From assembly GCF_014905175.1 (NCBI RefSeq), contig NC_057791.1, forward strand, positions 6,262,001 to 6,326,000: a stretch of DNA of 64,000 nt, written 5' to 3'. Within the stretch, counting starts at the first letter, position 1. Each line of letters opens with the position of its first letter. The stretch is from Aphidius gifuensis (taxonomy: Eukaryota; Arthropoda; Insecta; Hymenoptera; Braconidae). A model generated the notes under the pieces. It was not told where the DNA came from. It saw only the letters and a program-made list of their open reading frames with translations, and did not search any database. Shown here in pieces: positions 33,046 to 45,329 of this stretch. The position numbers and the translations under genes were made by a program.

Positions 33046-34450
33046 TTAATTATTTATTGTATTCAGTGCGCGCAAAAGTGGAAACTTTTGTCCACAGGAC
33101 CCACGAAAGTCGTCATCATTTATTGCCCAAGCCATCATGCCAGCGAGTTGACGTTGTTTGGCGTATTGAACCTTTTCTTTCAGTGACCTATTTTTATTAA
33201 AAAAAAAAACTTTATTTGTTGCATATGGAATCTTTAATTTGTTTGATTACAATTATAAATATATATACTGACTTGACATTTTCAAAGCCAATCCATTGGT
33301 TTCCTCGGTATGCATAAGGAGTTTTCCTCACGTTATTATACTTCACAGTCCAGCCACCAGCACCAATTTTTGCACAAGTTTCAAAGTAGGCCAATGACCC
33401 AGCTGACCCTGATAATGGCCCTGGTGAACCTGGTCCAGATGCACGTGCACCAACACCATTTGAGTTTGGATTAGCAAGCGTCCAAGTTTTAGCATAGAAT
33501 GGTACACCAAGATTCAATTTTCTAGCTGGGCAACCATTATTAATCCAGTATGACACACCAGCACTCTAAAGGAGAGTAAATTTTTTAATTTTTTAAAAAC
33601 ACTCTGATTTTTTAAATAACAAATTGGTATACTTTTTTTACCACGACATTTATTTATTAAAAAATTTATTTAGATGACTTACAACAGTGTCCTTGTCATT
33701 TGCTCCAGGTCCATATAGACCAGCTTGCATGCCAGTTACAGGATCCTCTGCATTATGAAGATCATAAGCCATTAAATTAACAAAATCTAGATTGTTGCAA
33801 ACTCCTCTGATATCGTACGAAGGCCTGGCAGTCCATTCGGATGATGGAACAGCAGCCGTCAAGAGATATCGATTGCCAAAACTATTTTTGAATTCTCTTA
33901 CAAAAGCAGTATAATTTGGAACATCTTGGGGACTTGCACCGTTACCTTGAGCAGGATATTCCCAATCAAGATCAAGACCATCAAGGTTGTGGTTTTTCAT
34001 AAATCTAATCGAATTTTGGATAAACTGTCCTCGAGAATTCGGTGATGAAACAAGTCTTGAAAATCTTTTTGATCCTTCCGCACCTCCTCCAACTGCCACC
34101 ATTGTCTTGAGATTTCGATTTATGTTTTTTAGAGCTCGGAGTTTATTGATACCATCTGTTCCTCTCTCTGGTAATTTTATGTCATTATTATCAGTAAGAC
34201 CAACAAAAGAATATATCACGTGGGTGCAAAGATTTGCATCAACGTTGTCAATGTCAAATCTTGCACGACCTGGGCGACCAATTGTCCAATCGGCAACGTA
34301 ACAGACGACATTTTCTATTAAAAAAATAATGAAAAAATTAATTGGATAATTACATAAATAATTGGATGATTTGATGCTTAACTTACTTGCATGAGTTGTG
34401 ACAACACTTGCTTCTAAAACGACAGCCAACAAAAATATTACTCCTCGCAT
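33046..34450 (-). CDS. Secreted GH18 chitinase, tandem copy B
   Basis: Exons 34387-34450, 33683-34314, 33273-33565 and 33046-33187 join in phase to 376 residues. The last three exons have exactly the lengths of copy A (632, 293, 142), which marks a tandem duplication. The start is the ATG at 34448-34450; frames extended further upstream use a non-ATG codon. Signal peptide as in copy A, DGLDLDWEYP intact, MAWAINDDDF near the end. Substitutions relative to A are spread through the surface. Both copies look functional and share a promoter layout, so co-expression is likely. Confidence 0.93.
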
Positions 34451-34557
34451 TTTTATAGTTTTTTTAATTGTCAATCCAACCGGGTGAATAATAAGTTTTA
34501 ATGAGCAACTGTACTCATTTGAAATCTATTCAACAACTGAACTATATTGATCGTGAT

Positions 34558-34566
34558 TATATATAA
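34558..34566 (-). promoter_or_regulatory. TATA box of chitinase B
   Basis: TATATATAA on the minus strand about 110 bp upstream of the ATG, matching the spacing in copy A. Confidence 0.5.
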
Positions 34567-35404
34567 CATAAAGTTTTTTTTATCTATTCTTACATCAACG
34601 TATGTTTTATTGATAATTTATTTATTTTTTATTAGTTCGATAATGCAAAATATTTTCCTCAAGAATTTTATCCTTGTTTTTATTTTTAGATACAGTATTT
34701 AGCTACGCAGTATCTGAGAGTTTAAAGTGTATTAGTTGATCGCGGAAAAGTATACAGATGACCTTGATTAGATAATAGGATAGAAAAAGTAAAAATATTG
34801 AAATATAAACAAGTAATTAATTGGAAATTTAAACTAGTAGAAAATGACTTAAACAAATCGTTTGAAAAACTAAAAAAATACGTGTAATTATCTATCTAAG
34901 AACACCACCAGCTTGAGCTCATTATTCATGGACCCCATCGATTTTTAATTAAGCCATTAAAAAAGGGGAAAAAAAAAAGAAAATACAAGATACAGATTGA
35001 AAAATATGAAGGTTTATATTTTTCAAATTCTCCTATATTTTTATTATTATTAACTCGAAGAAGTTAATTTAATAAACATTGATTGATTTTCTATAGAATT
35101 TTAAATTTTTTATTTCAAATACCGGCTTGTTATTGGTTGAGATATTTGTGCAGCTGCGCACCAATCACAAATCAATTCCGATGACAGACTATCTTCTAGG
35201 GACTCTACAAAAAATGGCTAAAAAAAATAATACTAAAAAAAAAAATTAAAGTCAATGTTTTGGTAACAACAGTAACAACAATACATATCAGCTGACAACT
35301 TATAATCGTCATAATAGTATTATTTATAAACTCTCTAAACACAATAACAAAAGAAAAAAAAAAAACAAAAACGTCAAGTCTGCCTGATAGTTAATTAAAC
35401 AAAA
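34567..35404. other. Intergenic, upstream of Beclin-1; no gene seen
   Basis: AT-rich. An ACCAATCAC (CCAAT-type) motif near 35160 lies about 240 bp before the Beclin start and may belong to its promoter. Confidence 0.4.
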
Positions 35405-37073
35405 ATGGTTGATATTAAAAGTAATGTTAGTTTTTCTTGTCAAAGATGTTTACAACCTTTAAAATTAGACTCAAGTTTTGATCAACTTGGTGAACATACA
35501 TTGGCTGAATTATCACGTAGGTAATTTTTTCTATCTAATTATTCCTTGAACAATAACCCTATTTTTATTAATGTCATTTTGATTTTTTTTTTTTTTTTCT
35601 ATCAAATAATTAAACAATTTATTAATTGTAATCTTTTTTTCAACAGTTCCAATACAACAACAGGTTGTTGGTGAAATTGAACAACAAATTGGAAGTCTTG
35701 AAAATTTAGTGCCACCATTTAGACTGACTGAATCAGCAAATGGTACAAATGGTTTTATGTTGGTTGGTGATTCAGGTGAAACAGAGAGTTTAAGTCATCA
35801 TTTACGTGTAAGAAAAAATCATATCAACATAAATATTACTATAATTAATTATTTTTTAATATTAAATATTCATTAAAAATAATTTATTTTAATAGGTACG
35901 TGCAACATTATTTGACATATTGAGCAGTACAAGTGCTGCTGATCATCCATTGTGTGATGAATGTACTGACAGTTTGTTGATGTTGATGGATCAACAATTG
36001 CGATTAACAGAAGGTGAATGGTCAGATTATTGTGAATATTCAAAAAAACTAGAAGAAGAAGATCAACAACAAGGAAATGAAAATTTAGAATTAATTAATT
36101 TAACAAAAGAATTAGCTGATGTTAAAGCTGAAGAAGAAAGAATGATTCAAGAATTAGAAGCATTAAGAAAAGAAGAAGCTGTTACGAGAAATGCAATTGC
36201 TGAACAGGAACAAGAACGAGACAGATTGCAGAATGAAGAACGAAGATATTGGAAAGAATATTCAAGACACAGAAGAGATCTTATTTTAGCTGAAGATGAG
36301 TGTCGAAGGTAAACCATTTATTTAATAATCTATTGGATATATTAATAAATATATTTTTTTGTATAAATTTTAGCTTAGAGTGTCAACTTGCTTACACATC
36401 ATCACAACTTGAAAGACTAAAAAAAACAAATGTATTTAATGCGACATTTCATATTTGGCAATCTGGACATTTTGGTACAATTAATTCATTTAGACTTGGA
36501 CGTTTACCAAGTGCACCAGTTGATTGGAGTGAAATAAATGCAGCATGGGGACAAACAACTCTATTATTAACATCACTTGCTAGAAAAATGAATTTAACAT
36601 TTCAACGTTTTCGTCTTGTACCATTTGGTAATCATAGTTACATTGAAGTTTTAGATCAAAAAAAAGAATTACCATTATATGGCAGTGGAGGATTTAAATT
36701 TTTATGGGATACTAAATTTGATGCAGCAATGGTTGCTTTTCTTGATTGTCTTCAACAATTTAAAGAACAAGTTGAAAAAGGTGATAGCGGTTTTTGTTTG
36801 CCTTATAAAATGGATAGAGGAAAAATTGAAGATTCAGCAACTGGAAATTCTTATTCAATCAAGTAAAATATTTTTGTTAATTAATAATTAATTTTTTTTT
36901 TTTTTAAATCTAAAAACCATTGGTATATTTAATATTTTATTATTTTTATTTACAGAATTCAATTTAATTCTGAAGAACAATGGACAAAGGCACTTAAATT
37001 TTTGTTAACAAATTTAAAATGGGGCCTTGCTTGGGTCAGTTCACAATTTACAAAAGATGAATCTGAACAATAA
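35405..37073 (+). CDS. BECN1: Beclin-1 (Atg6), autophagy PI3-kinase complex subunit
   Basis: Exons 35405-35516, 35647-35807, 35896-36308, 36374-36862 and 36956-37073 join in phase to 430 residues. The N-terminus has the paired Cys motif SCQRCLQPLKLDSSF; a BH3-like stretch RATLFDILSS precedes DHPLCDECTDSLL. Then a Glu-rich coiled coil (about 150-250) and the evolutionarily conserved domain: KKTNVFNATFHIWQSG, FRLGRLPS, VPFGNHSYIE and the C-terminal LKWGLAWVSSQF aromatic end. It scaffolds Vps34/Vps15 to make PI3P for autophagosome and endosome traffic. The first donor chosen (GTAGGT at 35517) keeps phase; the GTAATT four bases on would not. The stop is 109 bp from the stop of convergent NUDT14. 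Confidence 0.96.
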
Positions 37074-37182
37074 GCTTATTATTTATATCATCTTGTGTAA
37101 ATAATTATATAAATTTTATCTCTGTTTCTCGTTTTTATTGTAAATAAATTATTAAATTAAATAATAATAACATAATAATTTT

Positions 37183-38000
37183 TTATGAATAACTATTAAT
37201 TTTGTTGGCTAAAAACCAAGTTACACCATAGAGAAATGCTGGTGGACTTAAAACTTCTTCAGATGATATATAAGCTTTTGCTTCTGGTATTGTCATTTCA
37301 ACAACTTCAATAAGTTCTCCCTCTGACTCGTCACCACCTCCTAAAAAATAAGTTAAACATTAATTTATATTGTTTCATGTTGATTAAAAATTAATCATTA
37401 AATTACCAGGATGTATTTTCATGTCATCAGTAACTTCAACGTAATACATTGTGTGTCGTCCACATGTAGCAGCAATCGATCTAAAAACAATAAAACAACA
37501 AATTATTATTGATAAATTGAATGTCAATAAATATTAATTTTTACTAATTACCTGTAAGTTATGACTTTTTCAAATGATTCAGCTGGTGCCTCATAGCCAC
37601 ATTCTTCTTTTAATTCATCTCTAGCAATTTCTATGATTGGCAAATCTTTATCAACAATACCAGCACAAAGTTCAACTGATAAACCATTCTCTGGTCGATA
37701 TATATTAGTATCAACATTTTGATATTTTTCAGGTAGCATTGCATTATATACTGCTGGACGAAATTGGCGTACAAAAACAAGTGTTTTTCTACTTTTGTTA
37801 AATACAATTATTGCAACACTATCATGAATACGTGCAACATCCCAATTTTTTTTTTTACCATCTTGTGTGAATGTTAATCTTACTGGACGTAACCAGGGTG
37901 AATCACTTGGCATTGCAACAACTTTTACATCATGTAAATCCAACATTTTTTTACGTACAATTGCATTTCGTTCTTCTTGTTTTTTTATATTATCACTCAT
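37183..38000 (-). CDS. NUDT14: NUDT14-like Nudix hydrolase (UDP-glucose/ADP-sugar pyrophosphatase)
   Basis: Exons 37552-38000, 37407-37480 and 37183-37340 join to 226 residues, close to the family length. The Nudix box reads G...E...ARDELKEECGY with all catalytic acids (REUXEE core as RDELKEECG). WDVARIHDSVAIIVF and VFVRQFRPAVYN precede it as in NUDT14, and SPPAFLYGVTWFL closes it. The enzyme hydrolyses nucleoside-diphosphate sugars. Convergent with Beclin-1, sharing a short 3' gap where both polyadenylation signals must lie. Confidence 0.9.
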
Positions 38001-39388
38001 TATTTTGGTTTTTTTCTTCGACGTACTTAATGTGACAGTGTGGCAAATGACAAGTCAGTTATCGTAAATATTATTAGGTATGTTGATAATTTTTGACGTA
38101 TCAGACAGTATCAGATAACAATTGTCGGGTAAAAAAAATAATTAGTATAATGGAGATCAACAGTTGAATTTTTTAACCAGCAAAATTGTATTTTTTTAGT
38201 TTATTAATTAAAATCGATAATATACCTATAGTTAACTAGTTGTATTCTTTAATTATACCTATAATTAATTTATTTAATGAAAAAACAGGTCTAGTAGTAG
38301 CAAAATTTTTGACGATTTTTTTTGAATATACCTAAATAAATAACTACTCTTTGATGTAATAATTATTTGTTTAACATTGATTATTAATTTTTGTAATAAA
38401 TAGTGTATGTACTACAGTTTGGTATTTTATTGGTGTTTATTAGAATACGATTTACCAAAGTATTTACTAGATATATAGATTTATTTACTAGTATTTATTT
38501 ACTGTTTTTACTATTTATTTAGCCAAGGGAAAAAGCTTTCCCCCACTCTTCCCCTTCTCTAAAACTAACATGACACTGAGTCATTTAGTCAGTCACTCAG
38601 TGTCATGTGCAGACCGTTAAAAATCATTTACATTGATTTACATATTTTGTAACAAAGTTTTATTTCTTGTAAAGGCATAATAATATTTTTGGCTACTAAT
38701 TATTAATCATTGTATATATACATTTTTTATATAAATGTAATATAACATGAACAAAAATTTATTCAACTGGGATATATTGGGATACATATCTTATTATTGA
38801 GAACAATCTAGGGAATCACCATGTCACTTTTTGTCAATATTAAGGCAGATATCTACGATGCGAGTTCGCCATGCAAGACCATTTATTACCAGCTACTAGA
38901 GTTTTACCAAACATTTTTTAAAACTACAAATATATATGCAGTTTGAAAAACCAATGCTTACTTTCTGAATACTGTTAATGAATATAGTTTTTTAAACTTA
39001 ATTAATTCAAAATCTTAATGAGAATATTTACATGTAATTTTCAATAATATACTCAGTATAAACACCAATAGGGAAAAAAAAGAACAAGAAATTGCATCAA
39101 TTTTTCTAACATATAAAAACATTATAATATTTACTTTTGTACATAATTGAATACTAAGATTTATTTATTCAATCGTCACGACGATGAATGAAAATTGATT
39201 ATTATTTAATAATCATCATGAATTAATTTCTAATTTACACATTAAGGCACAATCATAATATACATGAACGATTATTTGTAATTAATAATTACTAATTATT
39301 AATTTGCTCAGACATCAATGTGCCAATTAATTATATGAGCTTTTTTTTTTTTTTTTTTGTTTATATAAATATTATTAATAATGATAAA
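38001..39388. other. Intergenic; no gene seen
   Basis: Between the NUDT14 start and the TGIF stop, very AT-rich and without coding frames. The only notable feature is the hairpin at 38568-38608. Confidence 0.5.
38568..38608. repeat. Short perfect hairpin
   Basis: 14-bp arms ACATGACACTGAGT and ACTCAGTGTCATGT around a 13-base loop that itself contains GTCAGTC. Confidence 0.8.
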
Positions 39389-40520
39389 TTATGCCATCAT
39401 GAATTTTCTTTTGCGTTTTTCTTCTGCCTCTACAATACTTGTTGCTTCAATTAACATTTCCAAATAATTGCATTGTACATTATTTCCATTATTGTCAACC
39501 TTCCTGCAAGTTGTTTTAGCTGAATTTTCATAATCCCTGTTCTGATAATCATCATCAACCATTTCAATACTGAAAAAATTAAAACAAATGATAATTAGTT
39601 ATGAATCAAAAAATTGTATCATTTAAAAAAAAAAGACAAAAATTCATATTATATTGTCAAAATATTTTTCATATGTATTTTTAACTCATATTTGATAAAC
39701 TCAATTTTAGAATTTTAACTATATAACGAATAAAATGACTTACTCATGAGGAGGGAAGTTGACCGATCTTTGCCGTTGTAATGGTGCTGGTGCTGCAGGC
39801 AGTGGCGATAATGTTCCTGGTGTTGAAGGTGAAACAATTGTACCTTTATCTTCACTGTTTGAGCTCAGATAATCATCCAGACTATCTTCTTCACTTTAAT
39901 ATTAAAAAAAAAAATTCAATTAGTATCAGTGATGACAGAATTAGACAGATGTCAATTTATATTTTATTAATTTATTTTTACTTTTAACGGCAAAATGTAC
40001 TCTAACTAACCTGCATATTATGTTATTTTTTTTATGAGCACGTGTACATGGTCTATTTTTATTAACCAGCTGATCCCGTTTTTTATTATCGTTGTTATCG
40101 AGATCAGTTGTTGGTTGATTACATGCACCTGTTACTATTTTTCTTCGTTTTGAAATTTTAAAATCGTCTGGATTTATATTCCCATCAAGTTTTGGTAAAA
40201 CACGACGACGTGCATTTATATACCAATTACATACCTTTAAATAAATATATGAAATAATATTTAAAAATATTTATTATTATAAAAATATTGAAATTAAAAA
40301 TAATACTTACTTGTAAAGTAGTCAAAGCTGTTTCTCGACTTAGCTGAATTTTTTCACTATCACTTGGATAAGGGTAATCGCGATGATCAATTAACCATTG
40401 TTTCAGTATATTCACTGATTTTTTGGGTAGATTTCCACGATATTTACGAATTCGTTCAAAATTACCATTATCTCCAGTTTTAGATCTACTCTGACAATGG
40501 GTTTTCACATATTCCATCAT
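39389..40520 (-). CDS. TGIF-type TALE homeobox transcription factor
   Basis: Exons 40311-40520, 40011-40234, 39744-39893 and 39389-39569 join in phase to 254 residues. The homeodomain is split by intron 1: RGNLPKKSVNILKQWLIDHR, the three-residue TALE loop DYPYPSD, ALTTLQ, then VCNWYINARRRVLP with the recognition helix. This wording is TGIF, the family of Drosophila achintya and vismay (spermatogenesis and TGF-beta-related repression). A basic KISKRRKIV follows as a nuclear signal. The last exon encodes an acidic helix ending AEEKRKRKFMMA. Of two adjacent ATGs the first is taken. Confidence 0.9.
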
Positions 40521-40689
40521 TTTTTTTACTGTGTCTATACGTCAATATTTATGAAAACTCACACGACTTGTCAATGCGTTGACGTTTGCAATACGGATGC
40601 TAAGATATGGTCCAGTGCAGTGTGTTGCGAACCTGGTCACCTGATCATCTGGTCAGGTATGGAAGGGATACGCTAACTTTGAGAGCAGA

Positions 40690-40753
40690 GCTATTTCATG
40701 GAACGAACTCGGTAGCAGCCAATGAAATAGCTGGCTGGTACCGAGTTCGCTCC
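40690..40753. repeat. Interleaved inverted repeats
   Basis: GCTATTTCAT pairs with ATGAAATAGC, and GAACGAACTCGGTA with TACCGAGTTCGCTCC. The two pairs cross rather than nest, about 170 bp upstream of the TGIF start. Confidence 0.6.
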
Positions 40754-40952
40754 GAAAGGCGTTATTAACTTATTATTGCATCCGAGTTTACTCTAATCGC
40801 TTTTATTTCAGTTTGAGGAAATCCCTCTTCCAAAATATTTCTCTTGTAGAAAATTATTTTTTTTTTTTCAGTTTAGTTTTTATATTTCCCTTCACATTTT
40901 ACTCACACTTAGGGCTGGTAGTGTACATAAAGAACTATAATTTACTGGCAAA

Positions 40953-41229
40953 CCCTGTTAGAAGTAATCTCTCCGGATTTTCTCCGGATTTCTCCAGACT
41001 TTCTCCGGATTTACTACGCAATTGAGACTTCCGGAGATATTATTCTGAAGTTTTTACGGATTTTCTCCGGATTTTTTTGGAAAAAATTCCTCTTTTGTTT
41101 TCGTATGTAAACTAGCTTTTATTTCTGATTTTTTAAATTGATTTTTACATTTTTTTTTCTTAGTTTTTTAAAACAAAAAATCCGGAAATCTTAATTACGT
41201 AGAAATCCGGAGAGATTTTCCGGAAGACC
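40953..41229. mobile_element. CTCCGG-rich element, copy near TGIF
   Basis: Left end CCCTGTTAGAAGTAATCTCT, then CTCCGGATTTTCTCCGG blocks and the GTATGTAAACT middle shared with the copies at 5523 and 9362. The right end is eroded (GGAGAGATTTTCCGG). Confidence 0.7.
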
Positions 41230-41724
41230 TAGCTAAGTTGAAATTTTATAAGCTCGATATGGACAGCTTTTTTTCATGATAGCTCGACTTGGGTCTTAAG
41301 TATGAAAATGGGAATAGCGAGCTGGGAAAGTAGAGGGGGGAATGGTAGAGTCTCCTGAGAGGATTGAAACGAACTTGGATGAACATGCCCCGCCCTCGAA
41401 AATTAATCCGGGTATATTTCGTGTAAGGTAGAGTGAACTCGGCAATCGCCATTTCTGATTTCATTTATAAATATTGTTAATTTGTTAATTATGTATTTTC
41501 TTTAATTTTTGCAGTATTGAAGTGAAAATATAACGCATCATCCGTCTTATTGTCCTATTATCTTATTTATTTTTATTTCACATTTTCAAAAATTTATTAC
41601 CTCTATTTTGCAAAATTTAATAGTTATATTTTTTGGACTATTGAGTTGGGTTGTAAATTACACTCGAACATAATCTACTATAAAAGTATATGCTCAACTT
41701 CCAAAAATAGGAGCAACTTTAGAT

Positions 41725-42094
41725 ATTAATTAAAAAGAAAAAAGCGTTATAACTTATGTCAGGATAAATTTTTGTTGAAATAAATGTTTAAAAAAAATGT
41801 TGAATTTATTGTTTAAAAAAATGTTTAAATTTTTGATGAAATAAACGTTGAATTTATTTTTTAAAAAAATGTTGAGTTTATTGTTTAAAAAAATGTTGAA
41901 ATTTTTGTTCAAATAAATGTTGAATTTATTGTTTAAATAAACGTTCAAAAAAGTATTGAATTCAATGATAAAAAAAAGGGTAAAAATAAATAAATTAAAT
42001 CTTTTATATATTTTCCCGAACTGTTACTCCATCTACCACATTTTAAACAATTTATTTAATTTATAAGTTATAACGCTTTTTTCTTTTTAATTAA
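41725..42094. mobile_element. 370-bp MITE with internal tandem repeats
   Basis: 31-32-bp inverted ends ATTAATTAAAAAGAAAAAAG and CTTTTTTCTTTTTAATTAAT extend through CGTTATAACTTA. Between 41760 and 41960 a 27-30-bp unit (TGTTGAATTTATTGTTTAAA) repeats about seven times. A 64-codon Asn/Leu/Lys frame there is a repeat artefact. Confidence 0.75.
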
Positions 42095-42319
42095 TATAAC
42101 TTATAAGTTATAACAAAAAATGTTTTTAATAAAAATCTAGATCATTATTTCAATTATCTATTTTATACATTACATAAGATTTATTTCTAATGATCAATAT
42201 AAGATAAATAAATTTTTTTTCTTTTTTTAACAACAATTTCTACGAATATTTTTCTTATTTCTTTATTCTATAAATTTATAAAAATAAGAATTAAAAAAAC
42301 CAATTAATTTAATTTCCAA

Positions 42320-42437
42320 AAATAATTTTAATTTACCGCTATTTATTTCTTTAGACAACTGGTAATACTGATATTTTTTTTTCAAGTTGTCAGCATTGCT
42401 CGTTTATTCCCGCCCATTCCCGCCAGTTACCGCATAA
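42320..42437. repeat. Dispersed repeat, copy 1
   Basis: AATTTACCGCTATTT...GGTAATACTGATATTTTTTT...CAGCATTGCT...TTATTCCCGCC...CAGTTACCGC recurs in the same orientation at 45121-45226, about 85-90% alike by eye. Confidence 0.8.
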
Positions 42438-42596
42438 CGAATTCAGTTATAATTGAGGCTCAAACATTGTCATCAATTAGTAGATCAAGTAAATAGCTTC
42501 GAGCCACACAGTCCAACAGCCAGAATTATCACAAAGCCACCACCAAGTTCAGCTAATTTGGCTATACGATAAGAAATCATATGCCACATAAACTAC

Positions 42597-44034
42597 TGTT
42601 ACGTGATGAAACATCTCTACCTTACAAGGTAAAAAATAATTATAATATAATAAATTACAACTAGCTAATTATTATTATTATTATAGACTCTTATTGTCGA
42701 CTCTACACAGTAATAGATCTCGTTCACCAAATTTATCATCAATAACTAAACCACTATTACCACCACCATCATCATCGCATCAACAACCAACATCTTTATC
42801 AATAAAAAATTTACCAACAAATTATCCAGTTAACCATCAATTAAATTCATCAGGTTCATCAATTTTATTATCTACTGGTACAAATCTAGAAGCTGTACCA
42901 CGTACTCACAGTTCAAACAAACGTTTACGAAAAGAAGATTCAGCAACTACATTAAATCAACAACAAACTAAAAATTCAAAAGAATCACTTGGTATACCAT
43001 TGAGAGATGATCAATCATTATTTAAAAAACAACGTATTAATGGTGGAAATATTAATAAAATAAATTTGCAAGTGCCTAGTCCATCAACACCAAAAGTTAT
43101 ACATAATAATGATGATTTTAAAAATAGTGGTGGTGATAATAATAATATTGTTGTTGCACCTGCAGCTACTGATGATGGTCCAAAAAAACGTGGATGTAAG
43201 AAAGATAGAAAAGTTATTAAAAATCAATTGAAACAAAATGTTGGTGTTAGTATTAAAGAAAAAATTCAAAGTATGTTACGTGTGTCAAAATGTAAAACAA
43301 CACGAGAAATTATGGAAGATTTGAAAGCAGCACGTGCATTGTCAACTGAAACATCTCTTGATTATACATTATCAAATGCCAAAACTAAAAATGAACCACC
43401 AAAAACTAAAGAAATTTTATGTGATTCATCATTAAATGATGTTAAATATAATTTATCTAGTCAAACAACAAAAACAACAACAACAACAGATCGTGTATCA
43501 TTAAAATTAACAAAAAGTGATGATAATAATGATAAAATTAATAATGATTGTGATGGTAGTAAAAAAAATGATTCATCATCAAAAAATACAACACAATTTA
43601 AGCATGATCCAATGGTTGAAAAAATATTAGCAAAATTACCACCATTAGATTTAAATTCAATAAATTGGAGTGACAATGAACTAGATTATCATGATGATGA
43701 TCAACTACCACCACCGACAGACGAGGAGATCGATCGACTTACTGAATATTCAATTGAATGTCTCAATGGTAATTTTCAATTAACACATGATAATTTATCA
43801 AATAATGTGGATAAAAAAATTGATAAAAAAGATGATGGTTTGACAAGTTGTCAAACAATTAAATATCCACTTTATCGTAAGCGTAATAATCAAAATAATA
43901 ATAGTAATAATGATGATGTTGGTGATGATGGTAACGTTGATAAATTTGAATTTCGTGAATGGGATCAGTCGCTTGTAAGGCCAACAATTGATGGCCGAAT
44001 CCTCCACATAAAGCCTTACGTTATTATTGATTAA
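42597..44034 (+). CDS. MED26-like Mediator subunit, N-terminal domain not found
   Basis: The main exon runs 42687-44034 after a TATAG acceptor. A possible upstream exon (about 42568-42628, ATG at 42597) joins in phase, giving MKHLYLTRLLLSTLHSNRS. Further upstream the same frame holds SPTARIITKPPPSSANLAIR then TAA at 42565-42567, which looks coding but is stopped. The protein is Ser/Asn-rich. It has NKRLRK and KKRGCKKDRK basic motifs, SKCKTTREIMEDLKAARAL, EEIDRLTEYSIECLNGNF, and ends EFREWDQS...HIKPYVIID. This order and the LPYVxID-type tail are the C-terminal Mediator-binding region of MED26. The N-terminal TFIIS-type (LW) domain that recruits elongation factors is nowhere between 40.5 and 42.6 kb. 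This is therefore a truncated gene, a partial duplicate, or one with a distant first exon. The start is uncertain. Confidence 0.7.
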
Positions 44035-44279
44035 TTTACAGTTTTTTTTCTTTGTTTATTTTATTATTATTTCCTTTTTTTTTATCATTATTAATTAATT
44101 CATTCATTAATTATATTTTTATCATTAATATTATCATTTTACCTTTACGCAACAATAAGTACTGGAATAACTTGTGAAGTTAAATGATAAAAAAATACCT
44201 GTGATGCAACAGTATTTAATACTCCCTGTATTTTTTCTTGTTTAATTGATTAAATAAATAATTCAACTAAATCAGAAAT

Positions 44280-44810
44280 ATGAATCCATATGGCATGTAT
44301 TGATTACCAGATCCAATTGGTCCACCAAAACTCAAATAAAATGGAAAAAATATTTGTGGTATTATACCACCAACTCTACCAAGAACAACACCAGATCTTA
44401 TAACAACTTTTCTTGTTTTACTGTCTTTTGGAAGTTCACCAGCTGCTAGTTGACATATTCAGGAAATAAATTGAGATCAACAACAACGTGAAAAAATAGA
44501 AAAACAAACATTTAATTTATTTAAACTAATGGTATTTTTTTACTTGATAGATAATCATATCAATCATCAGTCATTTTCAGAGTACTCTTTACCATCTGGA
44601 AGATAATGAACAACACCAGATATTTGTCTAAAATATTTAACATCAGAATTATGAACAGCATTTATTAATATTTTTGTTGTTCTTATACAGATATTTCGTA
44701 CTTGTTTTTTGAAATCATCATTCCATTTAATGGATCTATTATATATTTACTCCAGCAACATTTATAAGTACTGATGTGCATTTTAGAAGTCCTGATGTTT
44801 CAATGTCATC
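44280..44810 (-). pseudogene. SDR39U1-type epimerase family relic
   Basis: Minus-strand pieces match the epimerase family protein SDR39U1 (YfcH-like extended SDR) in order: LLKCTSVLINVAGVNI (44740-44800), then IRTTKILINAV and ISGVVHYLPDGKEYSENE (44575-44700), then KTRKVVIRSGVVLGRVGGIIPQ and GGPIGSGNQYMPYGF (44290-44430). Stops and shifts lie between them. The NAD-binding N-terminus and the C-terminal part are missing, so it is non-functional. Confidence 0.75.
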
Positions 44811-45120
44811 CTATTTTTTAAATAGAATTTAAAGTTCATTTGATGGATGTTTTATTAGTTTTTGTTTTGATATTTTTTGTACCCCTATACTATAGTATGT
44901 CATCTGCGAACTTAAGAAAGTCTTCTGACGACAATGCTGACTCTGCAGTTTTTATTTATTTTTTATCAATTACAACAGGAATCAATGACATTATTATTGT
45001 TAACTGTCATTCACTAAAATCAACAACAAATTTCAATAAACTTTTATAAACAATTATTATCTCTTTTATTTTTTATCTTTATATTTTTTTTTCTATTTTA
45101 AAAAATAGATAAATATCTAA

Positions 45121-45226
45121 AAATAATTTGAATTTACCGCTATTTGTACTACCACTGGTAATACTGATATTTTTTTTCTTCAAGCTGCCAGCATTGCTGA
45201 TTTATTCCCGCCAGTTACCGCGTAAC
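45121..45226. repeat. Dispersed repeat, copy 2
   Basis: Second copy of the sequence at 42320-42437, same orientation, with a small deletion in the CCCGCC part. Confidence 0.8.
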
Positions 45227-45240
45227 ATTGGACGATACTT

Positions 45241-45329
45241 ATTTATATTAAAAATTGAACCAGCAAATAAACTTGGCATGTGAATAAATTTTAGCAAGTT
45301 TATTTGCTGGTTCAGTTTTTAATAAATAT
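45241..45329. repeat. 34-bp-arm hairpin
   Basis: TTAAAAATTGAACCAGCAAATAAACTT pairs with AAGTTTATTTGCTGGTTCAGTTTTTAA with one mismatch across a 21-base loop. Confidence 0.85.

Noticed and set aside
33650..34474. Longer N-terminus for chitinase B starting upstream of MRG
   Set aside because: The upstream codon is TTG, not ATG, and the extension would spoil the signal peptide; the ATG at 34448-34450 matches copy A.
41754..41948. 64-codon minus-strand Asn/Leu/Lys repeat protein
   Set aside because: It is the translation of the tandem repeat inside the 370-bp MITE.
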